Source: Iris pallida
Lineage: Eukaryota > Streptophyta > Magnoliopsida > Asparagales > Iridaceae
Assembly (NCBI GenBank): GCA_029216955.1
Contig: JANAVB010003400.1
Coordinates: 17,935,451 to 17,999,450 of the forward strand
Reading direction: 5' to 3'
Length of the DNA stretch: 64,000 bases
This document shows positions 1-11,166 of this stretch, one piece after another. The translations under genes and the position numbers were made by a program. Every line of letters starts with the position of its first letter. Position 1 is the first letter of the stretch. Below the pieces are notes generated by a model, which was not told where the DNA came from, did no database searches, and was given only the letters and a program-made list of their open reading frames with translations.

Positions 1-108
1 TATGATATGCAACAGTTTAGTCATTAGAAAGCCAAAAAAATAATTAAGAGGTCATCAAACAAATCTTATATAACATTGAGCAAAAAAATTGGAACAAACA
101 GGACCTAC

Positions 109-239
109 CGCTTGTAGAATTTCTAGGACACGAGGCTCCTTTGATCTCCATGGAACATCTTTCTCAAGTGCCTGCACAGCTATTTTTATTAGTCGACGAG
201 CATGTAGAAAATAAGGCTGAGGATCCTTAGCCATAACAT
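109..239 (-). CDS. Candidate host-gene internal exon (unknown product)
   Basis: On the minus strand an AG acceptor (after CCTAACAC) precedes base 239 and a GTAGGT donor follows base 109. The 131 bases between them are open in one phase (2 + 43 codons). The peptide begins VMAKDPQPYFLHARRLIKIA and ends LEILQA, and reads like a helical, charged, ordinary cellular protein rather than a transposon protein. I do not recognise the family. No second exon was found, so this may be the edge of a host gene whose intron or flank absorbed the elements to the right. It could also be a captured exon or chance. The call rests on the paired splice sites and the open frame only. Confidence 0.4.
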
Positions 240-784
240 CTGTGTTAGGCTACAAAGTTGGATATATTAAATTTCCTGTGAATAGAAGAGGATGGTAATG
301 AATCTTCACATAATATTAAAGTCAATTTGCAGTTAAAAGAAACCATCATGTCATTGTCTTAAGGTATACAGGATCATATCTATGATTTCAAATAAGTGGA
401 GATAAAGTTATACAAGCTATCCGCTTACAGCTAAAAAAATGTCCTTTTACCCTGATGAACATGGCCAGAGAGGAAAGAATCTAGGACTTTAAGTATGAAA
501 AAGAGGATTCGTTGTCAACAAGTTAGAAGGCGGGAGGTTCGAGTATGCACCAAAGGCCTCCACCACAGGGTTGTCCAGTTTATAGTTGGCATGAGAAATA
601 TAGATGCTCTTGCTTGAGGAGTGTAGAGAAGTCAAAAGAGGACCAATTGGTTGTAGAAACTTCAAAACCAGCATACGAAACAGAGTTGGTCCACTGCTGG
701 TTCTGTTGTATATGCAGCCAGAACTCTAATGTTGAAGCTCAGGTAATTAATGCAGGAAATGCGACAGCCAACTGAAAAACTGGC
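240..784. other. No recognisable gene
   Basis: Moderately AT-rich sequence. Short open frames occur on both strands around 489-775, but neither shows a domain I recognise. If the exon at 109-239 is real, the left part would be intron of that gene. Confidence 0.4.
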
Positions 785-1715
785 AGCCCAGTAAGAAGAA
801 CGACGTGTTGAGAGACGTGACAGACATACTCAAGACCACCAAATCACTTCTTCTCTTTACTTCTGTCTCTATTCGGCCAAATTCGTTCTCAGTAATGATT
901 TTCTTATTGATCGCATTCCCTCCATTCTTCATGGTGCAAGTGTTTCCCCTATCAAAGACTAACTATGCACCCTGATTATTCTATATTTCGCACTTTTTGC
1001 TGTACTTGGTTTGTTCTTCCACCTCCATTTAAATGGAACAAATTACCTGCAATGCCTTTCTGGGCTACAGTACTCAACATAAGGGCTATAGATGTTATGG
1101 TCCAATTGTCAAACTTAGTCGAATTTCCTGTCATGTCACATTCCTTGAGAATATACCATACAGTGTCCTGTCATGACCTCCTGTCCCTTTACCATCTTCC
1201 ACACTAGAGGATCTTGTTTTTCTTGAGCATACACCTCCATCAACACAAGATCTGATTTTTGCTCCACCTTGTTCTCCTACCACTCAAGTATATCACCGTC
1301 GTGATTCTCCTATCATTACTCATAAGACCTCACTATATTACTTCGATCCATATATATGAGACCACCAAAGCTCTTCTATCTCAGTCCGTCTTGTTGCTAC
1401 AAAGGATCCCATACATGTCTATGGCTCCATTCGCGAGGGCCATCCCCTAGAGAAAATGAACTTCTTTACTTCCATGACCCCTACTAAATTTTTTCTTGCA
1501 GCTACATATCGTCGTTGAAAACAGTCATATTAAGAAGCTATCAAGGTACCTGAGTCGCAAGCTGCTACGTTTGACGAGCTTCAGGCTCTGGGACTCTTCT
1601 TTTATTCTATAATGAGAATATGCATATCAATTGCAGACGCTCAAATCACATTATGCATGTCAAACAATACATGCATCCACCATATCATATGAAAGATCTT
1701 GGTCATCTGTTGTTG
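785..1715 (+). pseudogene. Ty1/copia pol remnant (integrase C-terminal part and RT fragment)
   Basis: The forward strand carries pieces of a copia polyprotein in shifting frames. Around 790-830 is an ERR-RDRH-like stretch that matches the usual RKNRH segment of copia integrase. Around 895-940 is FLIDRIPSILHGAS. Near 1062-1150 is GYS-QHKGYRCY followed by VTFLENI, the signature of the copia integrase C-terminal region. About 300 bases later, near 1659-1709, is KQYMHPPYHMKDLGHL, which matches the copia reverse-transcriptase motif before the YFLG box. Homology stops at about 1710, where unrelated sequence begins. Frames change several times and stops are frequent, so the copy is old and dead. Family assignment is from motif memory. 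Confidence 0.72.
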
Positions 1716-1735
1716 GTGTTTTTGCCTTTTGACTA

Positions 1736-2208
1736 GTGTAAAATAGTCCCACATCGGCTACACCACCAAGTGGGTATCTCAATATATTGCTTTGCATGTG
1801 TTGAGGTGTGCACATGGGGTGTAGTGGGGCACATGTGGGTGCCATATAGGGGTGTTTACCTAGAAGGAAAAAGGATTAACTCCAACAAGGAAGCAAGTTG
1901 CTTTTTGTCGTTCGGACTCGGACTCGGACACGGACTCCAGGATGCTTCGTGCATGCACGGGCATGTTTGGAGGGTAGGCGTGGACTGGCACACGACTATG
2001 CTGATTGCAGGATGTCTAAAATATCAAACTCTATTTTTAAGTATTGGTATTTTAGTCCCACATAGGATATGAGAAAAAGTGAAGTCTCACTCCACTTTAT
2101 AAATAGAGCCCCCGGCCTCCTTTGCAAGATGCACCAAAGAAGAAAGCAAAGGGAGCCCGTTGAGTCCAGGGAGTCCGTTAGAGTCACAAAAAGTTCGACT
2201 GACGAGCG
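1736..2208 (+). repeat. Probable copia-type LTR sequence with promoter boxes
   Basis: Two copies of the plant-LTR-like box AGTCCCACAT occur at about 1746 and 2057. After the second come a stretch ending CACTCCACTT and a TATA box (TATAAATA, 2098-2105). This arrangement is common in plant copia and TRIM LTRs. No second LTR copy or target-site duplication was found, so the boundaries are guesses. Confidence 0.35.
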
Positions 2209-2852
2209 TGTAACCTTCGTTAACCGAATTCTGGAGTTTATTTTCGCGATTTTTTGTATTTTTGTATTTTTCTGAATATTTCTAAATATTTGAAATCGTA
2301 AATTTTAAAATAAAATATATTTTCGATCGTAATATGCTATCGATACTTTTGTTGGGTCATTGGTTTTGTAAAACTACATTATATGAGATTTCATCCTAAA
2401 TAAATCTATTGTCCATTTTCTAGAATTTTCATAAGTTATAAATATTTACTTTTATATAAAGGAAAAGATTGTCAAAATATTATTGTAAATAAAGAATATT
2501 TTTATTACTAATTATTTTAATCTTAAAGGTTTACAATAATTTGTAAGTTACTCGATTTCCCTCGTATCGAGCTAAGAACAATTCAGTTTTATTTTTGCCT
2601 ACCAAGCCTTAAGCTTTGGATCGTGGGGTAAGACTTTGAGATTAGCTAGTGAACGGGTAGTTGGTAGCTAATCGACAATTAGCTAATAATTAGTTAAACT
2701 AGTTGTTAGTAGTTAGTGTTAGGGTTAGTATTAATGGTTTACACTAATATTCCTACATCTATTATATTTACATCTTTGCCACTAGGGTTTCCTATACTAC
2801 TACTATAAATATTGGAAACTCTCCAATATTTTACACAGCAATTCCTATCCCC

Positions 2853-2854
<2 letters not shown>

Positions 2855-2891
<37 letters not shown>
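2855..2891. repeat. (CA)n microsatellite
   Basis: About 18 CA units after a short C run. It lies downstream of a TATA-like TATAAATATTGG near 2806. Confidence 0.95.
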
Positions 2892-2894
<3 letters not shown>

Positions 2895-2899
2895 CAAAC

Positions 2900-3830
2900 G
2901 CTAACCCCACCCCTACTCCACAGAGCCGCAACCTCCCTGTCGACCCGGCCATCCGCCACCCCGGCGCTGCCATTCTCCGCCACCAGTGCCACCCTCACCA
3001 TTCCACCCCAGCCAACTCCGGCCCCCGACCACCATCACAATTCCACCTCCACCACTACTGGCACCACCACTACACCCGGCCATCCACCACCTGTCGCCAC
3101 CTACACCACTCCCACCGCCACCGTTCCGGCCATCCACCCTACCACAACCAAGCAAACAAACCACCACCACCGGCATCATCATCACCACCAGCACCACTCC
3201 CCCAGCACGACCACCTCCCTGCCTCCTCCGTCCAACACCCAACCACCACCGCCGCCACTACACAACAACGCCACCCCTGCCTCTCCCCGTCGGACCAGAC
3301 CAAGCCACTCACCTGACCGGCATGTTCGGCCACCCGTCGTGACCATCATGCCTCACCGACCTCTGCGCTACTCAACCCCACTATCAGCCCACGCTAGCGC
3401 TGCGTCGCGGCGTTTCCTCCGGCGAGCCAGCGCCTGTCCAGATCTGGCGCCCCCACGCAAGCCCGAGCCTCTCCAGAGCAGCTGCATCTGGATCTGCTCC
3501 TCGCCACCCAGCCGCGCCGTCCTGTGCGCCGTGCGGCCAGATCCAACGCAGCCACGTCCGGATCCGGCCACTGCGAGCCAGCACGAGCGCCGCCGAGCCC
3601 CGGCCTTCCCAGGCGCCTCTGCGTCGGCACCCGCCTCCACGCCCTGCTTCCCCTCCGCCAGCGTGAGCCACGGCGCCTAGTCCGGTGGGCAGCCGCCCCT
3701 TGGGTGAGACCCCCCTTCTCTCTCCCCTCTTCGTTTCTCTATTTTGGGAATTTGAGAGTGAAGCAGAAAGCTTCAACCCCCACCCCCCTTCTTGTGCTTT
3801 CAGTAGAGTAGTTGGGTTAATTAATTAGGG
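2900..3830. other. GC-rich, proline-codon-rich non-coding block
   Basis: Open frames occur on both strands (for example 2986-3342 forward and 3384-3776 reverse), but they are low-complexity Pro/Thr or Gly/Arg stretches with no domain. The block resembles the GC-rich 5' part of element A's LTR (about 9.6-10.1 kb) in composition and position. I read it as LTR leader sequence rather than a gene. Confidence 0.5.
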
Positions 3831-3911
3831 TTTTAATTAATATCATTAAAGTTAATGACATTAATTAGGGATTTGAGAGAAGGGAATGGAAGAACAGCAG
3901 TGCTGCTGTTA

Positions 3912-5253
3912 GGGGCTGTTTGGATAGATGTAACTCTTTGAAAGTGTGAAAGTGGCACTTGCAGCAAGTTGAGTTTCCGTGCACTTGCAGCAAGTGTCAC
4001 TTTTCAAAATGTGTTTGGATGTAGTACTTTTTGTCTGGTGAAAGTGGAAGAAAATGGGGGTTGGTGTTTGGATGGTTGTTGAAAGTGGAGAGAAAATGAC
4101 TTCGGTTGTTTGGATGGTTGTTGAAAGTAGAGATTTGAGTTGAAAATATGATAATCAATAATTAAATTAATTACCATAATTAAAAAAATGTATTAACTAT
4201 TATAATTAAATTAATTATCATAATTAGACGAAAAAATATAGTAACTATCATAATTAAACTAAATACCATAATTATCATAATTAATTATCTATTATACTAA
4301 TTACCTTAATTAAAAAATGCATTAACTATTATAATTAATTTAATTACAACAATTAAACAAAATATATATTAACTACCATAATTAAATTAATTACTATTAA
4401 TTAGCTGTCACAATTAGCTGTTAATTACTACAATATATTAATTACCTACTAATTATACATTAATTAGCTATTAATCTGTTGTCTTTTCATTAATTAGCTA
4501 TTAATCTGTCACAATTACCTACTAATTATATAATATATTAATTACCTACTAATTATACATTAATTACTATTCTGGACTCTTCTCTCACCAACTCTTCTTA
4601 TTCCTCTCTCCCAAAAAAATGTGCTCTGCTGCAAAAAAATTGTTTCCTAAAAAAACCCAAAAAATCCTCCAACCCTTCCCCTCATCGGCAGCACAAGCGC
4701 CTCAAGGAAGAAGACGAGTCCCCCTCCGCCCTCCACCGTCCGGATCCGACGAGGACGAGGCTCGTCAAGGTCGCCGCGGGTGGCGCGAGCTCGTCGCGGC
4801 GGCTCGTCGACGTCGAGGTCGTCGCCAGTGGCTCATCGAGGTCGAGGTCGGTGGCTCGAGGTCGTCGCCGGTGGCTCGTCGAGGTCGCCGCGGGTGGCTC
4901 GAGCTCGTCCCGGCGAGCCCCGTGCACTACATCCTCTCCTCCTCCGCCTCCGCGGCGAAGCCCTCGTCCGACTCGCAGGAGCTCCTCCACTCCGGCGGTG
5001 GCTCGTTCGAGTTCGGCGGCGCCGGTCTGGACGATCTTGAGGGGCGGGGGGTCACTTGCAGCCCACCTCCTTCAGTTTTTTGGTGTAACTGTGTGTTAGA
5101 AAAAAACACAGAGGAGTTACCGCTCACTTGCAGTGATTGGACACTTACCGCTCACTTGCTGCGTCCAACCAAACACCGAAAGTGCGAAAGTGGATGAGCA
5201 CTTTCACTGAAAGTGCCACTTCCCTCGCCACTCTCCCCTAACCAAACAGCCCC
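3912..5253. mobile_element. Non-autonomous PIF/Harbinger (Tourist-type) DNA element
   Basis: The ends are inverted: GGGGCTGTTTGG at 3912 and CCAAACAGCCCC ending at 5253. The flanks are a 3-base TTA duplication (3909-3911 and 5254-5256), the target-site type of the PIF/Harbinger superfamily. Subterminal GAAAGTG words recur in both orientations (about 3940-4140 and 5180-5220). The left half is very AT-rich. The right half holds a GC-rich block at 4681-5050. No transposase is visible, so the element depends on a partner. At 1342 bp it is long for a classical MITE. Confidence 0.82.
4681..5050. other. GC-rich block inside the Harbinger-type element (possible captured sequence)
   Basis: The base composition jumps from AT-rich TTAATTA repeats to GC-rich sequence full of GTCG and GCTCGTCG words between about 4681 and 5050. 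It is open in several frames on both strands because it is a low-complexity GTC/GAG-type repeat. No protein family is recognisable. A captured host fragment is possible but unproven. Confidence 0.4.
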
Positions 5254-5256
5254 TTA

Positions 5257-5866
5257 TATACATACATTGTCATTTCTTATTATCATTACTAGGGTTAGTT
5301 AATTAGTAGTGTTATATTCATAAAGTTTAGCACAACTCCAGATTGGGCTTGATCATAGGTCCAATAGGTAGAATTATTGGATCAATAATTGAATCTATGG
5401 GTTGGGCTGAGCCAATGGAAAAAAAATTTTGGGCTTTTAATATGTAAGTATATTGGGTTGGTCTGGTTCTTTAAATTATTATTTTGGGCTAATGAAAATG
5501 TATGGGTTTAAATTACTAGGGTTTTGATTATAGCATTTACATATGTATATTTGTGTACATATTTTCTACATACTGTATATATTTGAGTATGGTGTATAAA
5601 TGTATTATATGTATATAAATGTATTGCATTCTATTATTATTGTGATTATTGTTATTAATAGTATTATTTATTTGGAATTATATGATAATATTTCTAAAAT
5701 ATATTTATTAAGTTCTGACCTAAAATCGTGTTTGACAAATTGGAGATTTAGTACTAGAACAATTTTTATAATTTCAATATATATATCTAAAAATATTACG
5801 ATTAATAAAAAATATAGTTTCTAGATATTATAAATAGATTTTTGGATTTAAAAGGATTGTGTGTGT

Positions 5867-5946
<80 letters not shown>

Positions 5947-6258
5947 AATAATTTCCTAGGCCTTCAAATAATGTATAAAAAAACAATTTCTAAGTATTAT
6001 AGATAATTTTCAGAATAGTTATATGTATTTAGTGATGCACTTTTCCTTAAAATCATAAATCGTGACTTATATAGTCGTCTCCTATTTCTTGATTCAATAA
6101 TCGTGCCAACTCTGATTTTTTTGGCTTCTATATACCAAACTAGGCTATTTGGACTATTGTGGACTCAATAGAACCGCATGTACCGTCGTTTGGGACCATC
6201 TGGTGGAGGATATTACCATTACATATTTCGTATCGACACGTTCGTGTCGTGCACGTCG
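5257..6258. other. AT-rich sequence without a gene
   Basis: AT-rich sequence with many short stops. Apart from the microsatellite at 5858-5944 nothing is recognisable. It is read as continuing LTR sequence of element I. Confidence 0.45.
5858..5944. repeat. Compound (GT)n-(CT)n-(TA)n microsatellite
   Basis: A GT run, then about 17 CT units, then about 20 TA units, without interruption. Confidence 0.95.
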
Positions 6259-6263
6259 ACTCC

Positions 6264-6911
6264 TGTAACGCTCGTAGTTCGTATTACGTATCTTAGTATA
6301 CGTATACGTATTTTAACTCATATTGCATGTCTCATTGCATAGTTTATTTTAGCATTTCATTGCTTGGTTCGGCTTGGTTCGGTTTCTTCTTGCATGTGAA
6401 CCAACCCCACCTACCACCCACTTTCTTCCCTTATAAGCCACCTAACCACTCTCTCTCTCTCTCTTCCATTAGTCCTCATAACTCTTCTTCTTCCTCACCA
6501 TTACTCTCTCCACCTACCAGGAGAGGCTTAGGCAAGTGCAACTTGCTTCATGGAGGAACTCAAGTTTTGTTGTTCCATTTTCTTTCTCACGAGATTCTAA
6601 GACACTTTAGTACTTAGCATTTTTAATTTCCATGGTTCAATTCATGTAGATCTCAGCTTGTTGCATTTCCGGGTTTCTTGGGTTTTGATGTATTAAACTT
6701 TGTTATTTTCAAGTTTTGATGGTTCCATGTTGTAGAGAATTTCATTCCACTCCATTTTGACCTATGAAAGTTCGGATTCTGACCTTAGATGAAGATTTTT
6801 GGAGATTGGGAGCAATGGCTTCCATGGTTATTCTTCCCAGACAGTGGAGAAGAAGAACAGTACTTAGCCGCATGCCCTTTTCATGCGGCAAGTCCCCTTC
6901 TTGGCCGCATG
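6264..6911 (+). repeat. Element C 5' LTR, piece 1
   Basis: Matches 46955 onward of the 3' LTR with scattered substitutions. It carries the ACGTAT/ATACGT-rich U3 start, the promoter at 6432 and a CT-rich leader, and ends in the first CATGCGGC/GCCGCATG repeats (from about 6865), where element A was inserted. Confidence 0.93.
6432..6437 (+). promoter_or_regulatory. TATA box of element C 5' LTR
   Basis: TATAAG followed by CCACC and a CT-rich stretch. The same arrangement occurs at 47113-47118 in the 3' LTR. Confidence 0.55.
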
Positions 6912-8933
6912 TGTCACGACCCGCTACCCAAATTGTTGGGCCCGGCCGAGTCATGCCCAGCCTACGCTTGAGATAAAACGTAGTAAGCTGTTCTAAAGAC
7001 AACAGGATAAGACTAAAATGTGCTAACAGTTCTATAAGTGAATAAAGTCATAAATGCTCCAAACACAAAAGTCGTCTCATATAGAAATAAGTCCAAAGTA
7101 CAAGTGATCTGAAATGTAAAACTGGATACATGTCCAGTTATAAAATATGTAGCCTAATACATGACTACTCTCAAAAGTCTAAAGCAAAAAGATAACTAGG
7201 CGTGGTTCCCTGCAGGAACATCCTCGTAAAGCAAAGCCGGGTCCTCGGCAGTAACTCCATAATATGTGTCGCAAAGTAACTCCTCCTCAGTAAGGACACG
7301 TACAACGTTATCCTGTCAGGACGGGAGCAAGTACTGAATCTAGCAAACTAGCATATGAAACATGGAAATGAACATAAGAGGAAATAACTGGAAACATGGC
7401 ATCACACAATCTATCATGGCAAGGACACATATGTCATAGAGACAGATGTATATGTAATGTTTAAAACTGTAGCAGGTACGTGATCGTCAATAGGTATAAA
7501 ATGTACTGTGGTACAAGTTTATAAAATGTACTTCCGTACAAGTAAAACAAGCGATAGATGTACATACGTACAAATACAGCTGGTACGCCTACGACAAGGT
7601 ATACATATAAAATGTCAACCTTGCTCGGTACGTACGTACGAGTAAGGGGGCATGATCACGTACGCTACTAACAGTTTCCCCATAACCCATATTCTAATCA
7701 TGTGAGAGATACATAAAGACTGTTCTAAGCATGGTAGTAATGGAAAGTACAACATGTGATATTTTAACTTGTTATCCCAAGGATCAGCATTTAACATGGT
7801 TAGATTAGCAGTTCATTTATGTAACAGTATGTAAAGTTTGTAGAAAGTACTTGCCTCTAGCAAAGCAAAGCAAAACAAGCTGCGATAAAAGTGCTATGGA
7901 TGTCCGGTAACTCGTCACTGTAGAAATAAATGCAATAACTTAGTTTTTACACTAAGCTAAAACGCTAAGGCACTAATTGGTGAAACACGACTTGTGACTG
8001 GGCACCTAGCCAAAATGATAATTTTAGCATAGGAGACCAATGTGGGGTGACACACTACTTTAACTAACTTTCTAGGGTCTTTACACTAGTGAGGGGTGAG
8101 GTTCAATACGGCTAAAGCTCAAAATAGCACAAAAAGTTATAAGTCGTAATTAATCAATAAATAAATCAAATGATCATTGTGTTCTAACAATTTTTGAGAT
8201 AGACAAAAAGCTTATTTTTACTTAAAGTAAAGTACCAAAAAGATCCTTGCTAATTATAGAAATTTATTATAATTTTCTGGAATTTATGAACCAGTACAAG
8301 TATTTTATAAAAATCAGTTTTCCTAAGTATACAGAAAATGAGTTTTGGTTTCATATGCCAAATTAGTGGCAAAACTGTAAATTAAATACTACAAAAATTA
8401 TACTAAATTAGCTAAATTAACATAGTATCTAAATACTATTTTTCCAGAATTTTAATAGTACTTTAAGTATTTTTAGAAAATCAAAAACAGCATTACACAC
8501 AATTGAAATTAAATAATTAATTATCTGCGTATTTTGTCCATGTATATAATTTGAACCAAAGTTCAAATACAGGAGCCAAGGCCATGAATCAAGTCCAATA
8601 TGACTTGTACAGGTCTTGAATGTGTGAAAACATATTTGGGCCCAAAAACCCATGCTAGGCTTGGACACCAAATAGTTACAGTAATTTAAATACACCCAAA
8701 AATACAAAGTGGTAAAAGTGCAAAATAAATATTAATATTTTAATAAGGCAAAATTATACATAGTAGTTATAAAAATGTGATAAGTATATTTACATAGAAA
8801 AATAACTTACACTAAGTATAGTGAAATACATATATAAAATGGTATACATATATAATAATATATATATACACATAAATATATGGATATTTACATAATGGAT
8901 ATATATATGTTAAAAATTACATATATATATGTT

Positions 8934-8934
<1 letters not shown>

Positions 8935-9015
<81 letters not shown>

Positions 9016-9139
9016 AAAATACTTAACTATAAAATATATATATATACAAATATTGTATACATATACATATAATAGTATATATATATATAATAATATATAT
9101 ACACAAGAAAATATATACATATATACATATGTGTACATA

Positions 9140-9178
<39 letters not shown>

Positions 9179-9206
9179 CATAATATAATAAAGTACTAAA
9201 AATGAA

Positions 9207-9270
<64 letters not shown>

Positions 9271-9370
9271 GCATATATATATATATATATATATAATATA
9301 GTATATATAATAATACATATATATATATATACAAATATATGTATACATATATATAATTATATATATAAAA
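8935..9370. repeat. (TA)n microsatellite cluster in element A 3' LTR
   Basis: Several long TA runs (about 8937-9013, 9146-9173 and 9209-9264) separated by TA-rich spacers. The matching cluster in the other LTR lies at 17514-17840 and differs in length and spacing. Confidence 0.95.
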
Positions 9371-10009
9371 CAAAAAGAAAAAGAAAAAGGAAAAGAAAAA
9401 GGAATAACAGCAGTAAAGGGGGGCTCGAACTCGAGCCAGAGAGCGCGCAGGGGGGGGTTTTAAGTCGGGTCGGGCTGGCCAGGGGATCAGCCTGAGGGTT
9501 GTGTTAGGAATAGGGTTAGATTATTGTTATTTAGGTTTTGAATTATTTATACATAAAAAAAAAAAAAAAATCCTGTGTCCTGACAGTTAGGGACACAGGA
9601 GTCCATGTGTCGGGTTGATTTACGACACGCACGACACGTGTTTGCCGTGTCCGCACTTACCATTAGGGTTGTCGTGTATAGGCGAGTCCTGTGCATGAGA
9701 ACGAGACACAACAGGACACGAGGGGGGGTAGATGACACGTATGTGTCCAAGTCGGGGCTGCTGTCGGGGTGGCGACTGGGCGGAGGAGACGCCGTGGTCG
9801 GGGCGCCTTGGTGGCGCTGGGCTCATCTCGTCGGGGCGAACCGAATGGTGGTGGTGGCGCTCGACGACGATGGTCGGTGAGGCGGGGCTAGGGTACGCCG
9901 GAGTTAGGGTTCAGGCGGGATGTAAATAGGGAAGACGGTAGGCTGCGGTGGCTGTGGTGGGTCGAAGTGGGGGTGGTCGAGCTGAGGGGGGTGAGGGGGT
10001 TTAAATAGG

Positions 10010-10019
10010 GGGCTGAGGC
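10010..10019 (-). promoter_or_regulatory. TATA-like box in element A 3' LTR
   Basis: CCTATTTAAA on the minus strand inside the GC-rich block. It is conserved at 26180-26189 in the 5' LTR, where it would drive the element. Confidence 0.45.
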
Positions 10020-10464
10020 GGTCGGAGGGCAGCCGGAAATGGCGGGGGCAGGCCGCGCTGGCGGTCGTAGGTCAGCGGAGTGGGTGAGGGGAGAGAGAGA
10101 GTTCGTGGGGGGGGGGAGGGGGGGGGGGGGAGGGTGACTACAGTTTAGCATTAGGGTCCTCATAGATTTAGGATTTACAGTTAGGTCCTTCCAGCTTTAA
10201 ATGCAAATTAGAATTTGCATTCCGTAGCTAAAACAAATAATTAATTACAAACTGACTACAAAATAATTTAGAAAATTACAAACAGATATTAAAACAATTT
10301 AGAAAATTGTAAATTGATATTTTTGATATACAAAACTCATTTAAAATTTATTTAAAAATTCTAGAAAAATGCCTAAAAATCTAAATAATTATTTTAAGGC
10401 TAAAATTGACACTAAAAATTAATTAGCACTAATTAAAATAAAATTTGAAAAACAGGGGCTTACA

Positions 10465-10478
10465 AGTCTTCCCTCCTT
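10465..10478 (-). promoter_or_regulatory. Element A polypurine tract
   Basis: Minus-strand AAGGAGGGAAGACT lies directly before the 3' LTR. It is the plus-strand priming site in reverse transcription. The GACGAAATTTTTCAAGGAGG context just upstream is usual for Tekay/Del-type elements. Confidence 0.88.
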
Positions 10479-10587
10479 GAAAAATTTCGTCCTCGAAATT
10501 CACAAGGATTGAAGACCCTACAATACTCTAACATAGCAAGCAATGCAACAATGACTAAGGCTATGATCGAAACTAACCTCTAAGGTA

Positions 10588-11166
10588 TCAAGCGAGAACG
10601 GGTGGTTCCTTCGCAGCGGTTGGATCGAACAGGTAAGGGTATCTCTCCCTCATGTCCGACTCCCTCTCCCAAGTAGATTCACCTGGGGAGTGACGGCTCC
10701 AAGCTACTCGTACTAGGGGTATAACCTTGTTCCTCAGCCTCTTCTCTCTCCTGTCTAATATCTCCACTGGCTGCTCAGAAACTGTAAGGCTCGGTCCGAC
10801 CTCCAACTCTGAATGATCTAGCACATGACTGGGGTCTGGAACATATCTCCTCAGCTGAGATACGTGAAAGACATCGTGAACTCCTGATAGGTTGGGTGGA
10901 AGTGCAACCCTGTAAGCTACCTCTCCGATCCTGCCAAGTACCTCGAACGGCCCGATGTATCTGGGGCTCAGCTTCCCTCCTCGTCCGAACCGGATCGTCC
11001 CTCTAGTAGGTGATATCTTCACTAGCACCATATCACCGTCTGCGAACTCCATCGGTCTGCGACTAGCATCAGCCCAGTGTTTCTGCCTATCCTGAGCTAC
11101 TCTGAGCCTGTCTCTGATCATCCCGACCTTCTCTGCTGCATCTGTGATCATCTCTGGCCCAAGCAT
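10588..11166 (-). pseudogene. Element A integrase C-terminal part with chromodomain-like tail
   Basis: 192 residues in a frame shifted from the integrase core by a single-base deletion near 11183-11190. It shows LGPEMI, a GPF/Y-type module (RYIGPFEVLGRIGEVAYRV) and [16 protein letters not shown]. It ends in PVEILDRREKRLRNKVIPLV, VAWSRHSPGESTWERE and RYPYLF, the chromodomain-like tail of Tekay/Del chromoviruses that is thought to steer integration to heterochromatin. It would be fused to integrase in an unbroken copy and is probably untranslatable here because of the upstream break. The apparent ATG at 11166 is an internal methionine (LGPEMI). Confidence 0.85.

Larger units (their letters stand above)
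2209..6263 (+). repeat. Presumed 5' part of the LTR of old element I (excluding the Harbinger-type insertion)
   Basis: This stretch has the same order of compositions as element A's 3.5-kb LTR read in the sense direction: an AT-rich start, a GC- and proline-codon-rich block with a TATA-like box, then a long AT-rich part with a TA microsatellite. Element C splits it at 6263. It continues as 49587-49817 and 61770-62545, where a typical LTR 3' end is seen. A possible start is TGTAACC at 2209, but there is no second LTR in the window to confirm it. Treat the left boundary as unproven. Confidence 0.3.
6912..10464 (-). repeat. Element A 3' LTR
   Basis: 3553 bp. The internal side at 10464 abuts the polypurine tract. 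It contains long TA microsatellites (8935-9370) and a GC-rich block (9.6-10.1 kb). Open frames seen inside it are LTR or microsatellite artefacts and are repeated in the other LTR. Confidence 0.95.

Noticed and set aside
2986..3342. Proline-rich 118-residue frame considered as an extensin-like gene
   Set aside because: No signal peptide or SPPPP motif, the reverse strand is also open, and it fits low-complexity LTR leader.
4619..5197. 192-residue frame in the Harbinger-type element considered as transposase
   Set aside because: Low-complexity Arg/Gly/Ser sequence with no DDE motif; other frames are equally open.
8932..9373. Open frames coding for Tyr/Ile repeats
   Set aside because: Translation of TA microsatellites in element A's LTR; the same is true at 17477-17756.
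10588..11166. Integrase tail considered as a separate gene because it has its own ATG
   Set aside because: The ATG is the internal Met of LGPEMI; the separate frame is due to a one-base deletion.
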